Part shown: in pieces, positions 11,901 through 24,100 of the stretch
Layout of the letters: each line of letters begins with the position of its first letter
Position numbering within the stretch: the stretch's first letter is position 1
Assembly: GCA_914767715.1 (NCBI GenBank)
Contig: OU612068.1
Span: forward strand, 4,838,001-4,898,000
DNA from: Membranipora membranacea
Taxonomy: Eukaryota > Bryozoa > Gymnolaemata > Cheilostomatida > Membraniporidae
Direction: 5' to 3'
Length of the DNA: 60,000 bases
Made by a program: the position numbers and the translations under genes
The notes under the pieces: model-generated
What the model was told of the DNA's origin: nothing
The model's input: the letters and a program-made list of their open reading frames with translations, nothing else
Database searches by the model: none

Positions 11901-14900
11901 AAATTTATCGATAGGGACTTTTCTTCAGTGCAACCTCCCTCCCCTTTTTTTCCTGTGCAGTTCATCAATATTGGTAAAACTGATGTCAGTTGGTTGAATA
12001 GTTATATGCAAAACCAGCAAGGATTTAGATTAGAGAGTGTTTTGCGGTGGCTATAAATCTCTTGACCAGATGTATTCAGCGGTATTATTATTATTACAAA
12101 AACAAAGTAAAGTAAAGTCTTTGTATGACAGTGAAAAATAATTGTAACTAGGATTTATATTTTACCCCCACTTGTTCATTCACCTGACATCGTCCCATAA
12201 GACCACCCACCTTCTAATATGAGCATCCTGACAAACTCGTGGTTCTTAGCGCTGACAGCGTAAAGTAAAGCGCTCCAGCCGTCCTTGTCCACTGAGTTTA
12301 TATCCAGATTTATCTTCTTACGATTGCTCAACACAAACCTATAAGAAAGAAAAAAGTAAAAAAATTATTTTTTCCAAAATAAATTAAAGAGATTTATCTA
12401 GGTTCTTGAATTTAAAATAGTTTCACATTTATACTAAATTTATGTTAATACTTGAAAAAAAAACTCAACTAAATATACCCGCAGTGAGACCAAAAAAGGT
12501 CAGTTACATCACATTGATATGCAGAATTATTCCGTTGGTGGAGTCAGCAGCTGCACAGATGACACCGACCTTGGCTGCAGCTCTGAGACGGACAGTCATT
12601 AGTATACTGCCATGTTACCACGCTGACGCTGTCCGAGTGACACAGATATGTCAGCAGCAGACAGTGTAGATATTATGCACATAAATATGACATAATCTCC
12701 ATATGATGAGGTGATAGCAGCGCACCACTGCTCTATATAAATATTCAGGAGTGTAATATCACGCATCCCAAAGCTCATGGGTTTTATTTATAGGGTTTTA
12801 CTCGGTTCGTCGATATTTGCAGCTGATAAGACCAGGATGGCCGATAAAGTGACATTTTAACGTGTTGATGGGATAATTTATTTCGCAGAGCTTATATAGC
12901 TCTAATGTTATTACAGCAGCTTAACACAAAGCAGCACTAAAACCTTACTGATGGCTGATGGGAAGCCAGTGAGTGCAGCAGTTCATTGTAACGGAAATCT
13001 CACCCTTGTAAAATCATTTTAGCATCTTTGCTTACTGAAAGTCAATTGAGGCTGTGTCAATTCATCGCATCACTTTCCACAAAGAAACTTTTGTTATGTC
13101 TGTGCAATTGAAAAGATTTTTAACTTCATGACTCTTTTCATACCTTGAACAATTAAAGTATCACAAATATGACTGCCAAAATCTTCTCATTCATTGCTCT
13201 GCAATGATTTTATAACCTTTGCAAGTTTGTTTTAGAATAAAAGAGCAGGGCACTGGGCAGTAACAGCAACCTACTACATTATGAACATAGATACTGAGTT
13301 GTTTTGATGATGACCTGAATTTAAATGCCATCTGCCATAAGGAGAGAATTTAGGTTTCAGCCTACGGCACCTCTGGTAAAAATGAGAGGCCTTTTCAGTG
13401 CATCAACAGTACTACTAACTTATGGGGCTTCTTTCAAAGCTCACAAATGCAGCACAAAATAATAACACTCTATTTATGCCATCTGATGAGCATTCAATTA
13501 GTCCCTGTACAGTATTATACAGCACAGATGTGAGCTGAGTTATTAGCCCAGCAGATCCTCAGCTATTATAATACACTCATGGTCGTAATAAAAGAGAACA
13601 GCTAATTGTGATTCATACATGCTGCTTCACCCTGATAATCATACATACAACTACACAAACTATATAAATATAGTATAATAAATAGAGGGCAGACAGCATC
13701 GCTTTCATGTCTCATATCACCTTACCAGCAACTTTTACGTTCCCCTGGGGTCGCAACAACTCAACGTCAATCAAAGCAATATTTACAAATGTCAAATGTA
13801 GCTGACAGCAAAGGAACTGTCCAATCATTCGCTTTCAGTAATTAAAGCACCTTACCTGCCGAAACCTTTGAGGTCATTGCTTGATCAAAAGAGGCTCGTG
13901 ACTCAAAAGTCAGAATAATCGTGTTGATGAGGGATTATGGGACTTGAAGGAAATTGATATCTAGCCGATAATTACAAACATCTCCTGCCTCACGGGTGAG
14001 GGGATTAAGGGATTTAAGTTATTGTTTTGCACTTAGTAATGGTAAACTGTAGACACTGTACTATAAATAAACAGTCTATCTATAACACCAGGCCAGGGTA
14101 CCACCAGAGACTATCTATAGTCTCTGGTACCACCATGTTTTGAATTTGGACCCACTGTCATCTGATAGTGCCTGTATGAAATAACGGTATAGTAGTGGTC
14201 GATCTCGTGCCCCATAATGGTTACCCAACAGTTGATTATTTATCATACTGGCTCTCCAAAAGCTTATGTACGCCAACTTTAAACTCCTAATTGACCAAAC
14301 TAAATATTTACTTTGCCAACTTTGAGTTTAAGGTTTTATAGGGTGCGTGAAATTTCCACAGTTTTAATCTCAGACATCAAACTGTTATTGGGAAAAGATG
14401 TCAACTTAGTCAGTAACATTTCGCGATGGAGTCACGATAGAGCTACTCACCTTCCGACATCAAGTTGTTTTTTACCAGCAGCTTGCATGAGGAGATTAAT
14501 CCCATCTGGAGAGCTGTGTACGTGAGCACCAGCTTGTATAAGTAGCTCTAGAGCCTCAGCGTTACCACCAGTCACAGCGTAGAAAAGCACATTACGCCCC
14601 TTATCATCCACATCATCCACGCTAAGGTTCAGCAGGCTAAGGTTCTCTAGGCAGTAGCTTAGTACTGTAATGTTGTTCTTGAGGCAGGCACACATGAGTA
14701 CATTCTTATTGTGATCAGCTGGTTCCAGTCTAGCACCATGAGATAAGAGAAACTGTACTATGGTTAGCTGAGAGTTCTCAAAGGCATAGAAGAGAGCACT
14801 GCGCTTGGCTGTGTCCGTCTGGTTTACGCTGATACGGAGATCTCGTGCATTGGAGACGAGATAACGTACTGCATCGAGGTGGCCTTCAAATGCTGCCTCC

Positions 14901-17050
14901 ATCAACAGAGACATGCCGTCCATATCCGTCTCTATTTGTACTCCCAGCTCCAACAACCTCAGAAACACCTTTAACTGACCCGCAGATACGCAGTAGAATA
15001 ACACATTTCCTACAAAGATATGAATATAAAATCACTGTCAAACACTTGATCCTCACAAAGAAAACTAAAAATTCATCATTTGGAGAGGTGGGAAGTCATG
15101 ACAAGCCGTGAATGTGATTGAGAGGCAAAAAACAGGACTGGAGGCGTGAGGGAAAGCTCAACACTGACCTCACCATCTCGTCTTAGCCGATGTGACACAA
15201 TTTCAGTGTGGAATTAATGATTTATCTACAAGAGGATGCTCGTGTAAAACCAACTGCTATGAATAGAGTGATACTTGAGAACTTGTCAAGTGGATACATC
15301 GCAGAGTGTCTCTTTCAGATTGCCCTATTGTGTCTCATAGCTTTAATAGGCCAAGGCGAGCCATAATGAATTACATTATATCCACTATCGAGAAAAAATT
15401 AAACTGGTAGACGGTTAGTTTTTTGTTCTACAAGTTCATTACTTTCTGCTTACATAATTCACATTGACAGGATGTTTGACATGATGTTACACGGCATACT
15501 TTATGCCACCTGCGCACTGAATACTGATCTTTTAGCTTTCCTGTTGCTATGACATCTGCACAATTAGCATAGTTCGGAGCTTCAAATTTTTTGGCAGTAG
15601 AGAATATTGTTGTGGTTACATTCTATCAATGAATGTATTTGCAGTGGGTTCACTTTTTTAACTTTTAATTTGGAAGCAATGATTAGTATCTCAGTAAACT
15701 AAAAGTTTCAATAAAATTTCCAAGCGGTTCTGTTGTAATTTAATCTATAAAACAGGAACACTGTACTGGCTTGCTTTATTATTTAGAGAATAGAGATTAA
15801 ATTCAATCAAAACATTGGCATTACAAACAGCTTCACAATAACACAGCTATTGTTACAATAATATTCAATTTGGATTATGATTAGTATTTGTAAAGAACAA
15901 ACAAAGTGTCACAGCAAAAATAGTTCATTTGATGGTACACCTGTGATACGACATAGTAGTGTTGCCCTGACCTACTGGCCAGATTCCGAATCAAACTAGG
16001 TTTAAAATGTGAAGAAGTCTATGTTGTTCCAGAGAACGGCTATTAGTATGTGGCAATGAACAATTGAAGTTGATTATCATTAAAATTATAATAAGTCATT
16101 GGCTATAATACTCACTCCCTCGGTTGTCCTCTAGATGGGCATTAGCTCCTCTTTTGAGCAACAGATTGACTATCTCCAAATTACCAGCATAGGCAGCGAG
16201 CATAAGTGCTACAATTGTGATGATAATAATCAAAGTATTATAATCAGCATAAGAAGCGAATAAATTAAAAATATTTAAGTATGACATAAATGGTTTTCTC
16301 TGAATCTCAATTCCACTCGTGGGAACAACCTTAGGGAGTTCCCTTGCTCTTCTTAGATCATAAACTAGAACTGTCGACGGTCATTCACACCAATGAACTA
16401 GAGGTTGTTCATTGTTCAAACTAAGAGGAATTCACTTGGAAGCCCTTCTCTTAAGGTATTTCCTCGAGTTATGAATATTAAGTCTCGCTGAGAAATGTAT
16501 GTGACATCATTATTTGTCAGAGAATCATACCTGTAATACCTCTCTCATTTTGTTTATTGAGAGATGCCCTCTTCTGAACAAGAAACTCTGTCACAGCATA
16601 ATTTCCCTCAAAGCAAGCTTCTAGCAGGCTGCTGTCTCCCAGGCTGTTGGTGCCATCAATATCAGCCCCATTGCTGATCAGTGACTTGACCATATCAACC
16701 TTACCTAGCATACTAGCTATGATAAGGGGAAGGCACTTGTAGTTAGGGTTGGACGGTTCACAAGTCGAATCTGTGACATCAACCTGTACCTCTAATCCTT
16801 GTCCATATGATGCTACACAATCCAATATCTCGTTATACCAGCCAGCCAGAGAGATCACCAGGAGGTTGGGTTCCTTTACGATGTATACATTAGAGCTGCT
16901 TGGTCGCCTAACACAGATTTCATCCTCAGTTTTTGATAAGATTATTCTCTGAATATCCTCTGGTGTGCATGCATCCAAGAGGAGGCGGAGCTCTGCAGCA
17001 TTTCCGGTGTGGCAAAAATCCCTGGCTTTAGCCAATAGATAATCAGCCAT
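5937..17050 (-). CDS. Ankyrin-repeat protein with C-terminal CARD (1,162 aa, 11 exons)
   Basis: Coding exons run 17050-16531, 16208-16116, 15009-14451, 12338-12211, 10500-9396, 8935-8715, 8390-8227, 7693-7501, 7075-6875, 6515-6316 and 6041-5937. All have GT-AG borders with matching phases and sum to 3,489 nt. The start (MADYLLAKARDF) is the only in-frame ATG that opens the first exon. Residues from about 105 to 1050 are ankyrin repeats. Many occur as pairs in which one carries GRNVLFY and the next LMQAA, giving a period near 71-73 residues. Residues about 1065-1150 (last two exons) look like a CARD, a six-helix death-fold domain, with RHIITSQLEAII, VDRLIDIIMTRG and AFDVFTEAL in the expected order. 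Ankyrin repeats bind partners and CARDs pair with other CARDs, so an adaptor or sensor role in apoptotic or innate signalling is likely. That role is inferred; no NACHT or kinase domain is present. The CARD call is strong but not from a search. Confidence 0.88.
6241..6283 (-). repeat. Diverged duplicate of the end of CARD exon 10 with its donor
   Basis: On the minus strand this stretch ends GGCCGCAG followed by GTAGGC. It resembles the true end of exon 10 (6352-6311), which reads GGACCGCAG then GTAGGC. Similarity extends about 40 bp upstream at roughly three quarters identity. It leaves a second usable-looking donor about 70 nt inside intron 10. Confidence 0.45.
6656..6689. mobile_element. 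34-bp fold-back micro-element (TAGCC family) with 8-bp duplication
   Basis: TAGCCTGTCTT and AAGACAGGCTA are perfect 11-bp inverted arms around an 11-base centre containing AAGCTT. The unit is flanked by exact AGTTCAGA repeats (6648-6655 and 6690-6697), with one extra G before the left arm. The same arms occur in a 71-bp copy at 39919-39989, which also has an 8-bp flanking repeat. It lies in intron 9 of the ankyrin-CARD gene. Confidence 0.7.
14097..14134. mobile_element. 20-bp palindrome between 9-bp direct repeats
   Basis: GGTACCACC occurs at 14097-14105 and again at 14126-14134. Between them is the palindrome AGAGACTAT-CT-ATAGTCTCT. The layout (inverted core, short direct repeat on each side) is the same as in the other micro-fold-backs of this window, though this copy shares no sequence with them. 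It lies in intron 3 of the ankyrin-CARD gene, about 315 nt after the exon 3 donor. It could also be a chance hairpin. Confidence 0.45.
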
Positions 17051-17814
17051 TGGGATTCGCTATTGTTTACACCTTGAATCCCCAATAGTATTGTCTTGTC
17101 AAATTTCTTTACAATCTAGAATTGCCAAGGCAAAACAACTCTCAATCGAGGAACAATTTGAAAAATAGCTGTTTTTCTGAGCATAATATAAGGAATAATA
17201 ATAATTCTATGAAGAAGCATCACATTTGAATGGTAAAATTAATACACCAAACTCGTTAGCCCATCCGTATTAATGCAGCTTATATTTAAAGTATGATCAA
17301 GCAAATTTCATGAAATTACGCTGAGCCGCTACATTCAGGCGCGAAGCAGTCAAGAGAAAGAGATGTTGCAAAATAATCATGAAAACTGCTGCTTACGATT
17401 GAGAAATGCTCAAGAGCTCTGATTTGCAAAAAAGAAACTTCAATATGTGTGGCTTTAGTTTTCTGATGCCTATATCCGGCCTGGACATTACGATTAACTT
17501 AGTTGCACTTTCAGTTTCTAGTATCATGTTTTATGAGAGAATGTCAAAAGTTAACCCCAACATGTACGCTGTATTGCACAAGGTGGCTATGGTAGAACGA
17601 AATGGGACTGGGGATGAGTGTAGACGAAACCGGGTAATAAAAGCAGGCCTACTAATAAGCCATAGAAATAGACCCCAATAGAAACCTAAGCCGCTCTTGG
17701 GAGTCGCTCTACTTTTCGTGAATCTCCTGTATATAAGAAATCCCTACCACTGATTTTTGTGAACCAGTAATAACGAAAACCGCAAAAACTGATTAGGCAT
17801 CTATTTATCGATGT

Positions 17815-18060
17815 CTAAGTAATTAGCGCCATCAACCCATTCTTTTTTTGTGGATGGTAAGATGGTGCAATTAGTTTAGTCGCTTGCTTGCGATTCACTG
17901 CCAGGCAATTGGTGCCATTGGAGTTGTGGTAGCCTGTTTTGACAAGCTTTGTTTGGGGGAGGGAAAATGAACAAAAAAGCTGGTCCGGTGGGTTCGAGTC
18001 CCAATGGTTGACTTACAAGAGTGATCTTTTTGGCCCCAGCCCCCACTCCCAGGTGTATTT
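17815..18060 (+). mobile_element. tRNA-derived SINE, copy 1 (interrupted)
   Basis: It is homologous to 44196-44375: a leader reading TAATTAGCGCCATCAACC, then an A-box-like segment, the shared CGATTCACTGCCAGGC-type stretch, a B-box GGTTCGAGTCCC and a tail CCAGCCCCCAC...GGTGTAT. The head most resembles a tRNA-Ile type sequence. Between GTTGTGG and the B-box this copy has about 60 extra bases that start TAGCCTGTTTTGACAAGC, like the fold-back family at 6656 and 39919. No coding capacity. Confidence 0.65.
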
Positions 18061-18091
18061 CTCTCTCTCACTCTCACTCTCACTCTCTCTA
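18060..18091. repeat. CT-rich microsatellite
   Basis: A run of CT and CACT units directly after the SINE tail; it probably grew from that tail. Confidence 0.8.
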
Positions 18092-19546
18092 ATGCCAAAC
18101 GATATCTGCCAACAACCATGAGATTGTCGAACTTCAAATCAGGGTGCCTATGATTATAATATGGTCTTCAATGAGTGTTTGAACATATAAAAAACATAAC
18201 ATAACAAGTTACTGAGAAGTAAAGTTATAAAGTGTCAATACTTCATGAAATATCAAAGTGATCAAAGTGAAGTTAGAGCTTACCTATTTATTACGTACTT
18301 TCCATTAGTGTGAACCACTTAACTGGTGTATTTTGCATCAGTCGGTCATCAACCGACCCTGACCAATCCCCGGGAGTTAGTTACTGATATCAGATGATTC
18401 TGATTTTGTTATCTATGAGTCAAACTACAGTAAGCCAATAAATAACAGTGCATGGCCATCATCTGATAAAAATGGCCAAAGATCGGAATCGCTATTTGTA
18501 GACATGTTGATATTGAATGCATAGATGTATTCAAAGTTCAACTTCAGATGTGTACATTTATTATCTATAGCTTAGAGAGATCAAGTTCCTTGTTACCATT
18601 CTTGGTGAGAAAAATTCACGGGGTTCATATGGTGGTAGAAAGACAAAAATCTTCAAGTTCTTCCGAATGTGCCAAAACATGCAAAACAATCAAAAATAGT
18701 AAGCGGAAGTGAGACATAGACGGCAGCTACATACAAAGGAAACAATAAAAATGTTTATGTCTTAGGCATAATCATTAAAGACAAAGTTCTAAAAGATTTT
18801 GATATGGTACTCATGTGAGTGGAAAGAAAAGTCAGGTTTTGCTGTGCGCCATGACCTAAAGATGGTAGTAAATTTAGTTGTATCCACTACCGCAAAAGGC
18901 AACTTTTCACCAAACCAGGTGACAACAACTATGACTGGTTTTGGATATACTTATATAATCGAGGCAAACTAAGTCAATTTCGTCACAATCAAGTCATGCT
19001 GATTCCAAATTTTTAACCCGTCGGAATTCAAATTTCTTTTGGTTCAAACATGAGGCCCACGTAAGCTTGATCATAATGGAGTCTCTCAATCATTTGATTT
19101 CATACTGGCTTCCTATTATGAAAGTGTCATGATAGCTGCTATTATAGGCCAGTTATTGTGGATATAAATCTGCTGGTACTTGTAGGTGGTAGTGGTACAT
19201 CATGTCAGCAGTCACATCAGCTTCAACATAGCTGATCAGGAGTCATGGATTAACAAATATTTTGTTTGTACCAGCATCCAATGAGTCAGTGTCTGCGTCG
19301 CTAGGCTTTCATGTCAAAGTTCAGATTATTTTTATTGTGACTGCGTCAAATTTGGCAGGACATGCTGGCGTTTGAGATGTATTTAAATAAATAAAAACAA
19401 GTTCAAATTCAGTTCAAATAAGTCTTTTTCCATTTAAAACCTGTATTCATTGAGGTCAAGTCTAAGTCTTTTTGATGTTTTGCGACAGACATGAGTCATT
19501 TGGTCATGTTTGTCAGTAGGAACAGTGATTTCTTTCATCCTCGGAT

Positions 19547-19554
19547 TATAAAAA
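19547..19554 (+). promoter_or_regulatory. TATA box of the ChtBD2-like gene
   Basis: TATAAAAA lies 59 nt before the ATG at 19613. An initiator-like GTCAGTT about 20 nt further down would give a short 5' leader. Inferred from spacing only. Confidence 0.6.
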
Positions 19555-19612
19555 CAGCCGCCGTCAGTTAATCCTCACATTTCTGTTTCTGACATTGACA
19601 TTGAGTGTTATC

Positions 19613-20424
19613 ATGAGATATATGACAGCTATTGTGTTTGTTTTGGTTGCTGCTTACACTTCCGCTGAGGCAGCTCCACAGGACTTCAGTTGCAGTGACG
19701 GTAAAGTGTTTAATCTGAAACAATCCACACTGTGTTGAGATATTACCTTTTCCTATTAACTTAATCTGTTTTTTATTTATTTTAATATAATTGAACCTGG
19801 AAAGAAAATTTGAGAACCTATAGAAAGCATTAATATTCTCCTCATACAGTCTTTGTCATTTCTGCGTCAGTTTTGTAATTGATATGTATTATTTTCCCAC
19901 AGATCCATGTGCTTGCTGTGACCGATGGGGTACAAAGTTTAGACCTGTATTCAATGAAAGCTGCACTTCGTTTGACATGATATATTTTGGCCAATCAGAG
20001 AGAAGGACATGTGATGTAGGACTTATCTTTGACATTGAAACATGTGTCTGCAACTGGCCATCTGATTCTGCCAGGTGAGCACACATTATCTATTACTGTA
20101 GAATCTGTGTAGTATTTGCATTTTGGAGTTGCTCCCCTATGACTTCGAGCAACAAGTAGAATGTGAGAGAGCCGAAATACAGGCAAATTAGATCTAGGCT
20201 AATAAAGCTGCAAAGACAGCCTACGATTTTTACCCTGTTTCCCAGGTTTGTTGTTGGCATTGCAGCCTAATGCACCTAATGCACCCAAAACTAAACTTCT
20301 AAATGAATTTGCCAATTTTTTGTTTTTATGCTTGCATGGTATTGTTGTTGTTGTTGTTGTTGAATACCCTTGACCTCAACTGACTCACGTATTTCTACTT
20401 TACAGGTGTGTTTGCGATCTTTAA
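19613..20424 (+). CDS. Small secreted cysteine-rich protein, chitin-binding type 2-like (92 aa)
   Basis: Exons 19613-19700, 19903-20074 and 20406-20424 join in phase to 92 residues. Residues 1-20 form a clean signal peptide (AIVFVLVAAYTSAEA), so the mature chain is extracellular. It has ten cysteines at 27, 32, 34, 35, 50, 66, 77, 79, 88 and 90. The stretch CDVGLIFDIETCVCNW followed by P and a late C copies the C-terminal half of a ChtBD2/peritrophin domain (C-x-x-GL-x-F-x...C-x-W-P). The usual YxxC cysteine is absent (MIYFGQ), and an extra CxC pair appears instead. A chitin- or matrix-binding role is likely from the family; shell, cuticle or mucus use is speculation. A TATA box and AATAAA frame the gene tightly. 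Confidence 0.85.
20342..20362. repeat. (GTT)n microsatellite
   Basis: Seven GTT units in intron 2 of the ChtBD2-like gene. Confidence 0.9.
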
Positions 20425-20556
20425 CACGGACACAACCACCAAATGATGTAAACACTGATCCAGACTAAAATCCTTTCATAGTTTATCATAAATGTATATC
20501 TATGATGAATAATTACCATTTACATGTAAATACTTACTTTTTATGTTTTTGAAAAT

Positions 20557-20562
20557 AATAAA
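20557..20562 (+). terminator. Polyadenylation signal of the ChtBD2-like gene
   Basis: AATAAA 133 nt after the stop codon, followed by a T-rich stretch. Confidence 0.65.
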
Positions 20563-21119
20563 AGTTTTATTATAATATAACCTATTATGCCATTAATGGT
20601 AACTGGACAAATTGTAAAACTGTAAATGCTGCAATTATTCACAGCTGAAATTGGTATCAACTGTGCAAGACAACATTGTAACAAAGATCATATAGTCTAC
20701 TCTATCAACTGACGCCTGACTTTGAGAAAAATGGTCGTCCCCAGGCGAAACATCATATGATTTTTGACAGCTGCCGCATAAAGAATATTCAATTACTATA
20801 AACTTGTTTGTGAGAGGGAGGAGGTTCTTTTTCGAAGATTGTTTATTGCAAATTCTTGGAAATCCATCCTAGTTACTAGGTAAAAGCAACACTGCTGCAA
20901 TTGATGTCAACTCTCCCTCCCACCCACCCTTGAGTCACAAAGCTTGTGAAATCAATTCACATTACATTATTTGTGACAAAAAATCACAAAAGTCATTTCT
21001 GCATCAGAGCAAGAAGTTAAAGACTCCTTGATCAGAGAGAGTAAGCTTACAAGTTTGCAAGTCTATACCAAGTCTTTCTGCAGTTTGATATTTCTGCATG
21101 TGGCTTAGTATTACACTGC
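20563..21119. other. Intergenic between convergent genes
   Basis: The ChtBD2-like gene (+) and the CHCHD2-like gene (-) end towards each other here. I see no further gene or repeat. Confidence 0.5.
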
Positions 21120-24100
21120 TTAGGTGTTACGAGACTGGCTGAACATCTGCTGACATTTTACCAGCACCGAGTTGAGCTCCTGACATACACTGAGATCATG
21201 TGGGTTATACCTTGTACACTGTATGAAATCCTCCAGTTCCAGTTTACACGGGTTCTCCATCACTTGATTGTTGGATGGAGACTGGTTCTGTTCTGTGTGG
21301 CCGTCATTCTGTCCTCCGAAAAGTTTATTCCCGATGTAATTCCCCTAAGATGAGAAAATATCCAGTCTTAATTGGAGCCATCATCATTTGCGGTATCAAG
21401 CTTAACTATTGGTACGAGTTTACAACTCCACTCTATGAGTGCATCTTGATTTCAGCCAAATTATACCAGTAAGAAACAGTGGATGATAAAAAGTATTAAA
21501 TTGGACCCTTGTCTTGACTTATGTGGGGGAGGGTAGTGGTATGAGACCGTACCCTCCAGAAAACAGGTGATTGACACCCCTGTGTCTCAAAGACCCCTGG
21601 GCAATTTTGATTGTTACTGATGGGACACATCCTTGATGTTAGAAGGATGAGTATGTTCCATCAGTCGGTTTTTGTGATTATAAGAGTTGTTTGAGTATGA
21701 GATGTTGGTGATTTGTGAGAGTTTGGTTGAAGTTGATTTGATTTTGTGGTGTTTGGGTAGGGAGAAGCCAAGGTAAATCCTTCGAGACCAGAGCAGGAAT
21801 TGAACCCGGGACCTCTTGCTTGATAGCAAAGGATGTGATCATTTGTGCTATCAAAGCTTCATCATTATCACTCACTGCAATGCTGCCAGCTGCAGATCCT
21901 GCAAAAACACCGCCAAATCCTGAACTTCCCCCTGACTTGGCAGGATGGTTGTGAACATGTACATCTGGAGGCCTCTGCGGTACTGGGACTTTACTGCTGC
22001 CTTGGGAACTCCTGCCTCTCCCACCCCTTCAAGATGTCAATTAAAAAAGCTTGTAGAAATTGATTATCATGCTGCATCTGCATAGTTTATGGCAATACCT
22101 AACTTATAAAGAGACCCCCGAGTCGGGATTGACAAGGGTGTATGATGAGTTAGGAAATAACCCCGCCCAAACCCGCTGTCAAACTGAATTACGATAACGC
22201 ATAGCATGATCATTTATATTGATAACAGAGTAACGATACACACTACCTGATGGCAACTGCGAGTTGGGGTTTTTCCAAATACCCCTTATGCATGAGAAGT
22301 AAGGAGTTATCATTCAGGGTTGATAGGATAGATAAGTTCTCAACTCGCTCGAAAATAAACTGAAAAGGGCTTTGTGCAACGTCATCACCCCTTGTGTTTT
22401 TGTCATTTTCAAATTAATGCAATGATGATATTTACATACCCTGCTGGCCCTCTGCCACTTCTGGGCATACCGATGTCTCTGTTTATGCAGCCCCGTGTCT
22501 CCCCCTAGTCCTAGCAAGTTACCTGAACTGCTAGCAACCACGGCTCTAGCATCACTAAGCACTCAAATCAACCATGGTAACAAAAAATGTGTGGCTTCAA
22601 CTTAAAAGCTATGTTTGGTGTCTACGGAAACTGACTTTTATGGTCTCAACTTACAATAATGTTGCACCTCTGTAAATAAATATTGCAGGTCAAACTTGAA
22701 TTTATTGTGAAAAGACAACAGTGATGTTCTTAATTTTTTTCTTCTTCATATTTATACTTTATTGTCATCACCGACCAGTGTATCTTGACAAATTTAGTAT
22801 CACTATCTAAACAGTTAGTTGACAGTTGATTTAAAGGTGATTTTTGTGTTTACAGGTCAGCTCATCTCTGACAGGCTATACAGGCTCAGAATATTCACTT
22901 CACAATCTACGTAATTTAGTAGTTACAGACGTGTTAGATTTGTGGAACAACAATTACAAATAACTAACAGCAAAGTCGCTGTTGGTAGTCAGTAAGAAGA
23001 ACTATTTCCCATTTATAACTTTTTAATATGTAGTTGGTCAGCATTAAAGGTCTTCATTCAAAGCTACGGAAATAGAGAACTTTCATTGTGTGTGAAACTA
23101 GAACGCTTTGTCTGATAGACGGATTTTGGCTTTATTATTGTCAATCAATCTAATCCAAAACTTATTCGCTATCAACCATACTGAAAGCATGGAAAACAGT
23201 CATCAGTGAACGTAATACATCCAACCAAAATCATAATAGTTCAGTCAAATAAAGATGGAATAAGACAATCAAGAAAACATGAAAGAAAAAAAGTGTGTTG
23301 CGAAAAATGTCATATTTGTCACAATTTGAACTGATATTACACTTTATCTATTTGCTTATTTTAGCCTTCTTTGTTATTTTATTGCCTCCGTCTTTTAAGA
23401 TCTGTGAGAATTGCCTGAATCGACCTGTAACCATCGATCGATGGGCTGGAGATATATATAATACACCAGCTCCAAATCCAGCACCCTATCAAACGGTAAC
23501 AATATGAATGATTTCATTAACAGGATGTGAAATTCAAACTGGATCTATAAAGCAACTAAATCGAAGATGAGGATTTTATCCAATTACTAGCCAGCGTGTT
23601 GAATATCAAGCCAGAGGAAAAAGTAAATCCTATTGGGTTGGTTTTCTGACGATTTTGGTTGTGATGGCGGTTTTGCCCCCTTGGCCTTACCGTTACATTT
23701 ATGATCATCCAATGATATTCTAGGCGATGATTACGATTCAAGTTCCAACATAATTAATTTTTCTTATGGTGAGAACCATGTGCTCACAGCAGAGGTCTAA
23801 GTGAACATTTTTCTTTGCCGGAACTCCTACTCTCTGGGTTGATAGCAGCCAAAATGGCCGCAATGCAGCCACAGAGAATTTGGTTGCAATATCTATGTCA
23901 AATTATGCAAATCCTTGCTGTTCAGCATAACATTTATGCAGAAATATAGATCTGTGATAGTATGTTTGATAATATGATTCCGGTCAAAAAGAAACATTTT
24001 CATACACAGGATTTAGGGGGAAGAGTTCCCCCTAAATATTTTTTAATTCATCAATCAATCCTGTTTGTGAAGTTTATAATGAAGACTATGTTTATTGGTT

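Larger units (their letters stand above)
17051..19546. other. Intergenic between ankyrin-CARD and the ChtBD2-like gene
   Basis: This is the shared 5' region of two divergent genes. It holds a tRNA-derived SINE at about 17815-18060 and a CT-rich microsatellite at 18060-18091. The remainder shows no supported exon; the 91-codon frame at 17406-17681 has no recognisable content. Confidence 0.5.

Noticed and set aside
22446-22558. Possible minus-strand exon with AG and GT borders
   Set aside because: Its phase gives an immediate stop when joined to the CHCHD2-like exons, and the peptide matches nothing I know.
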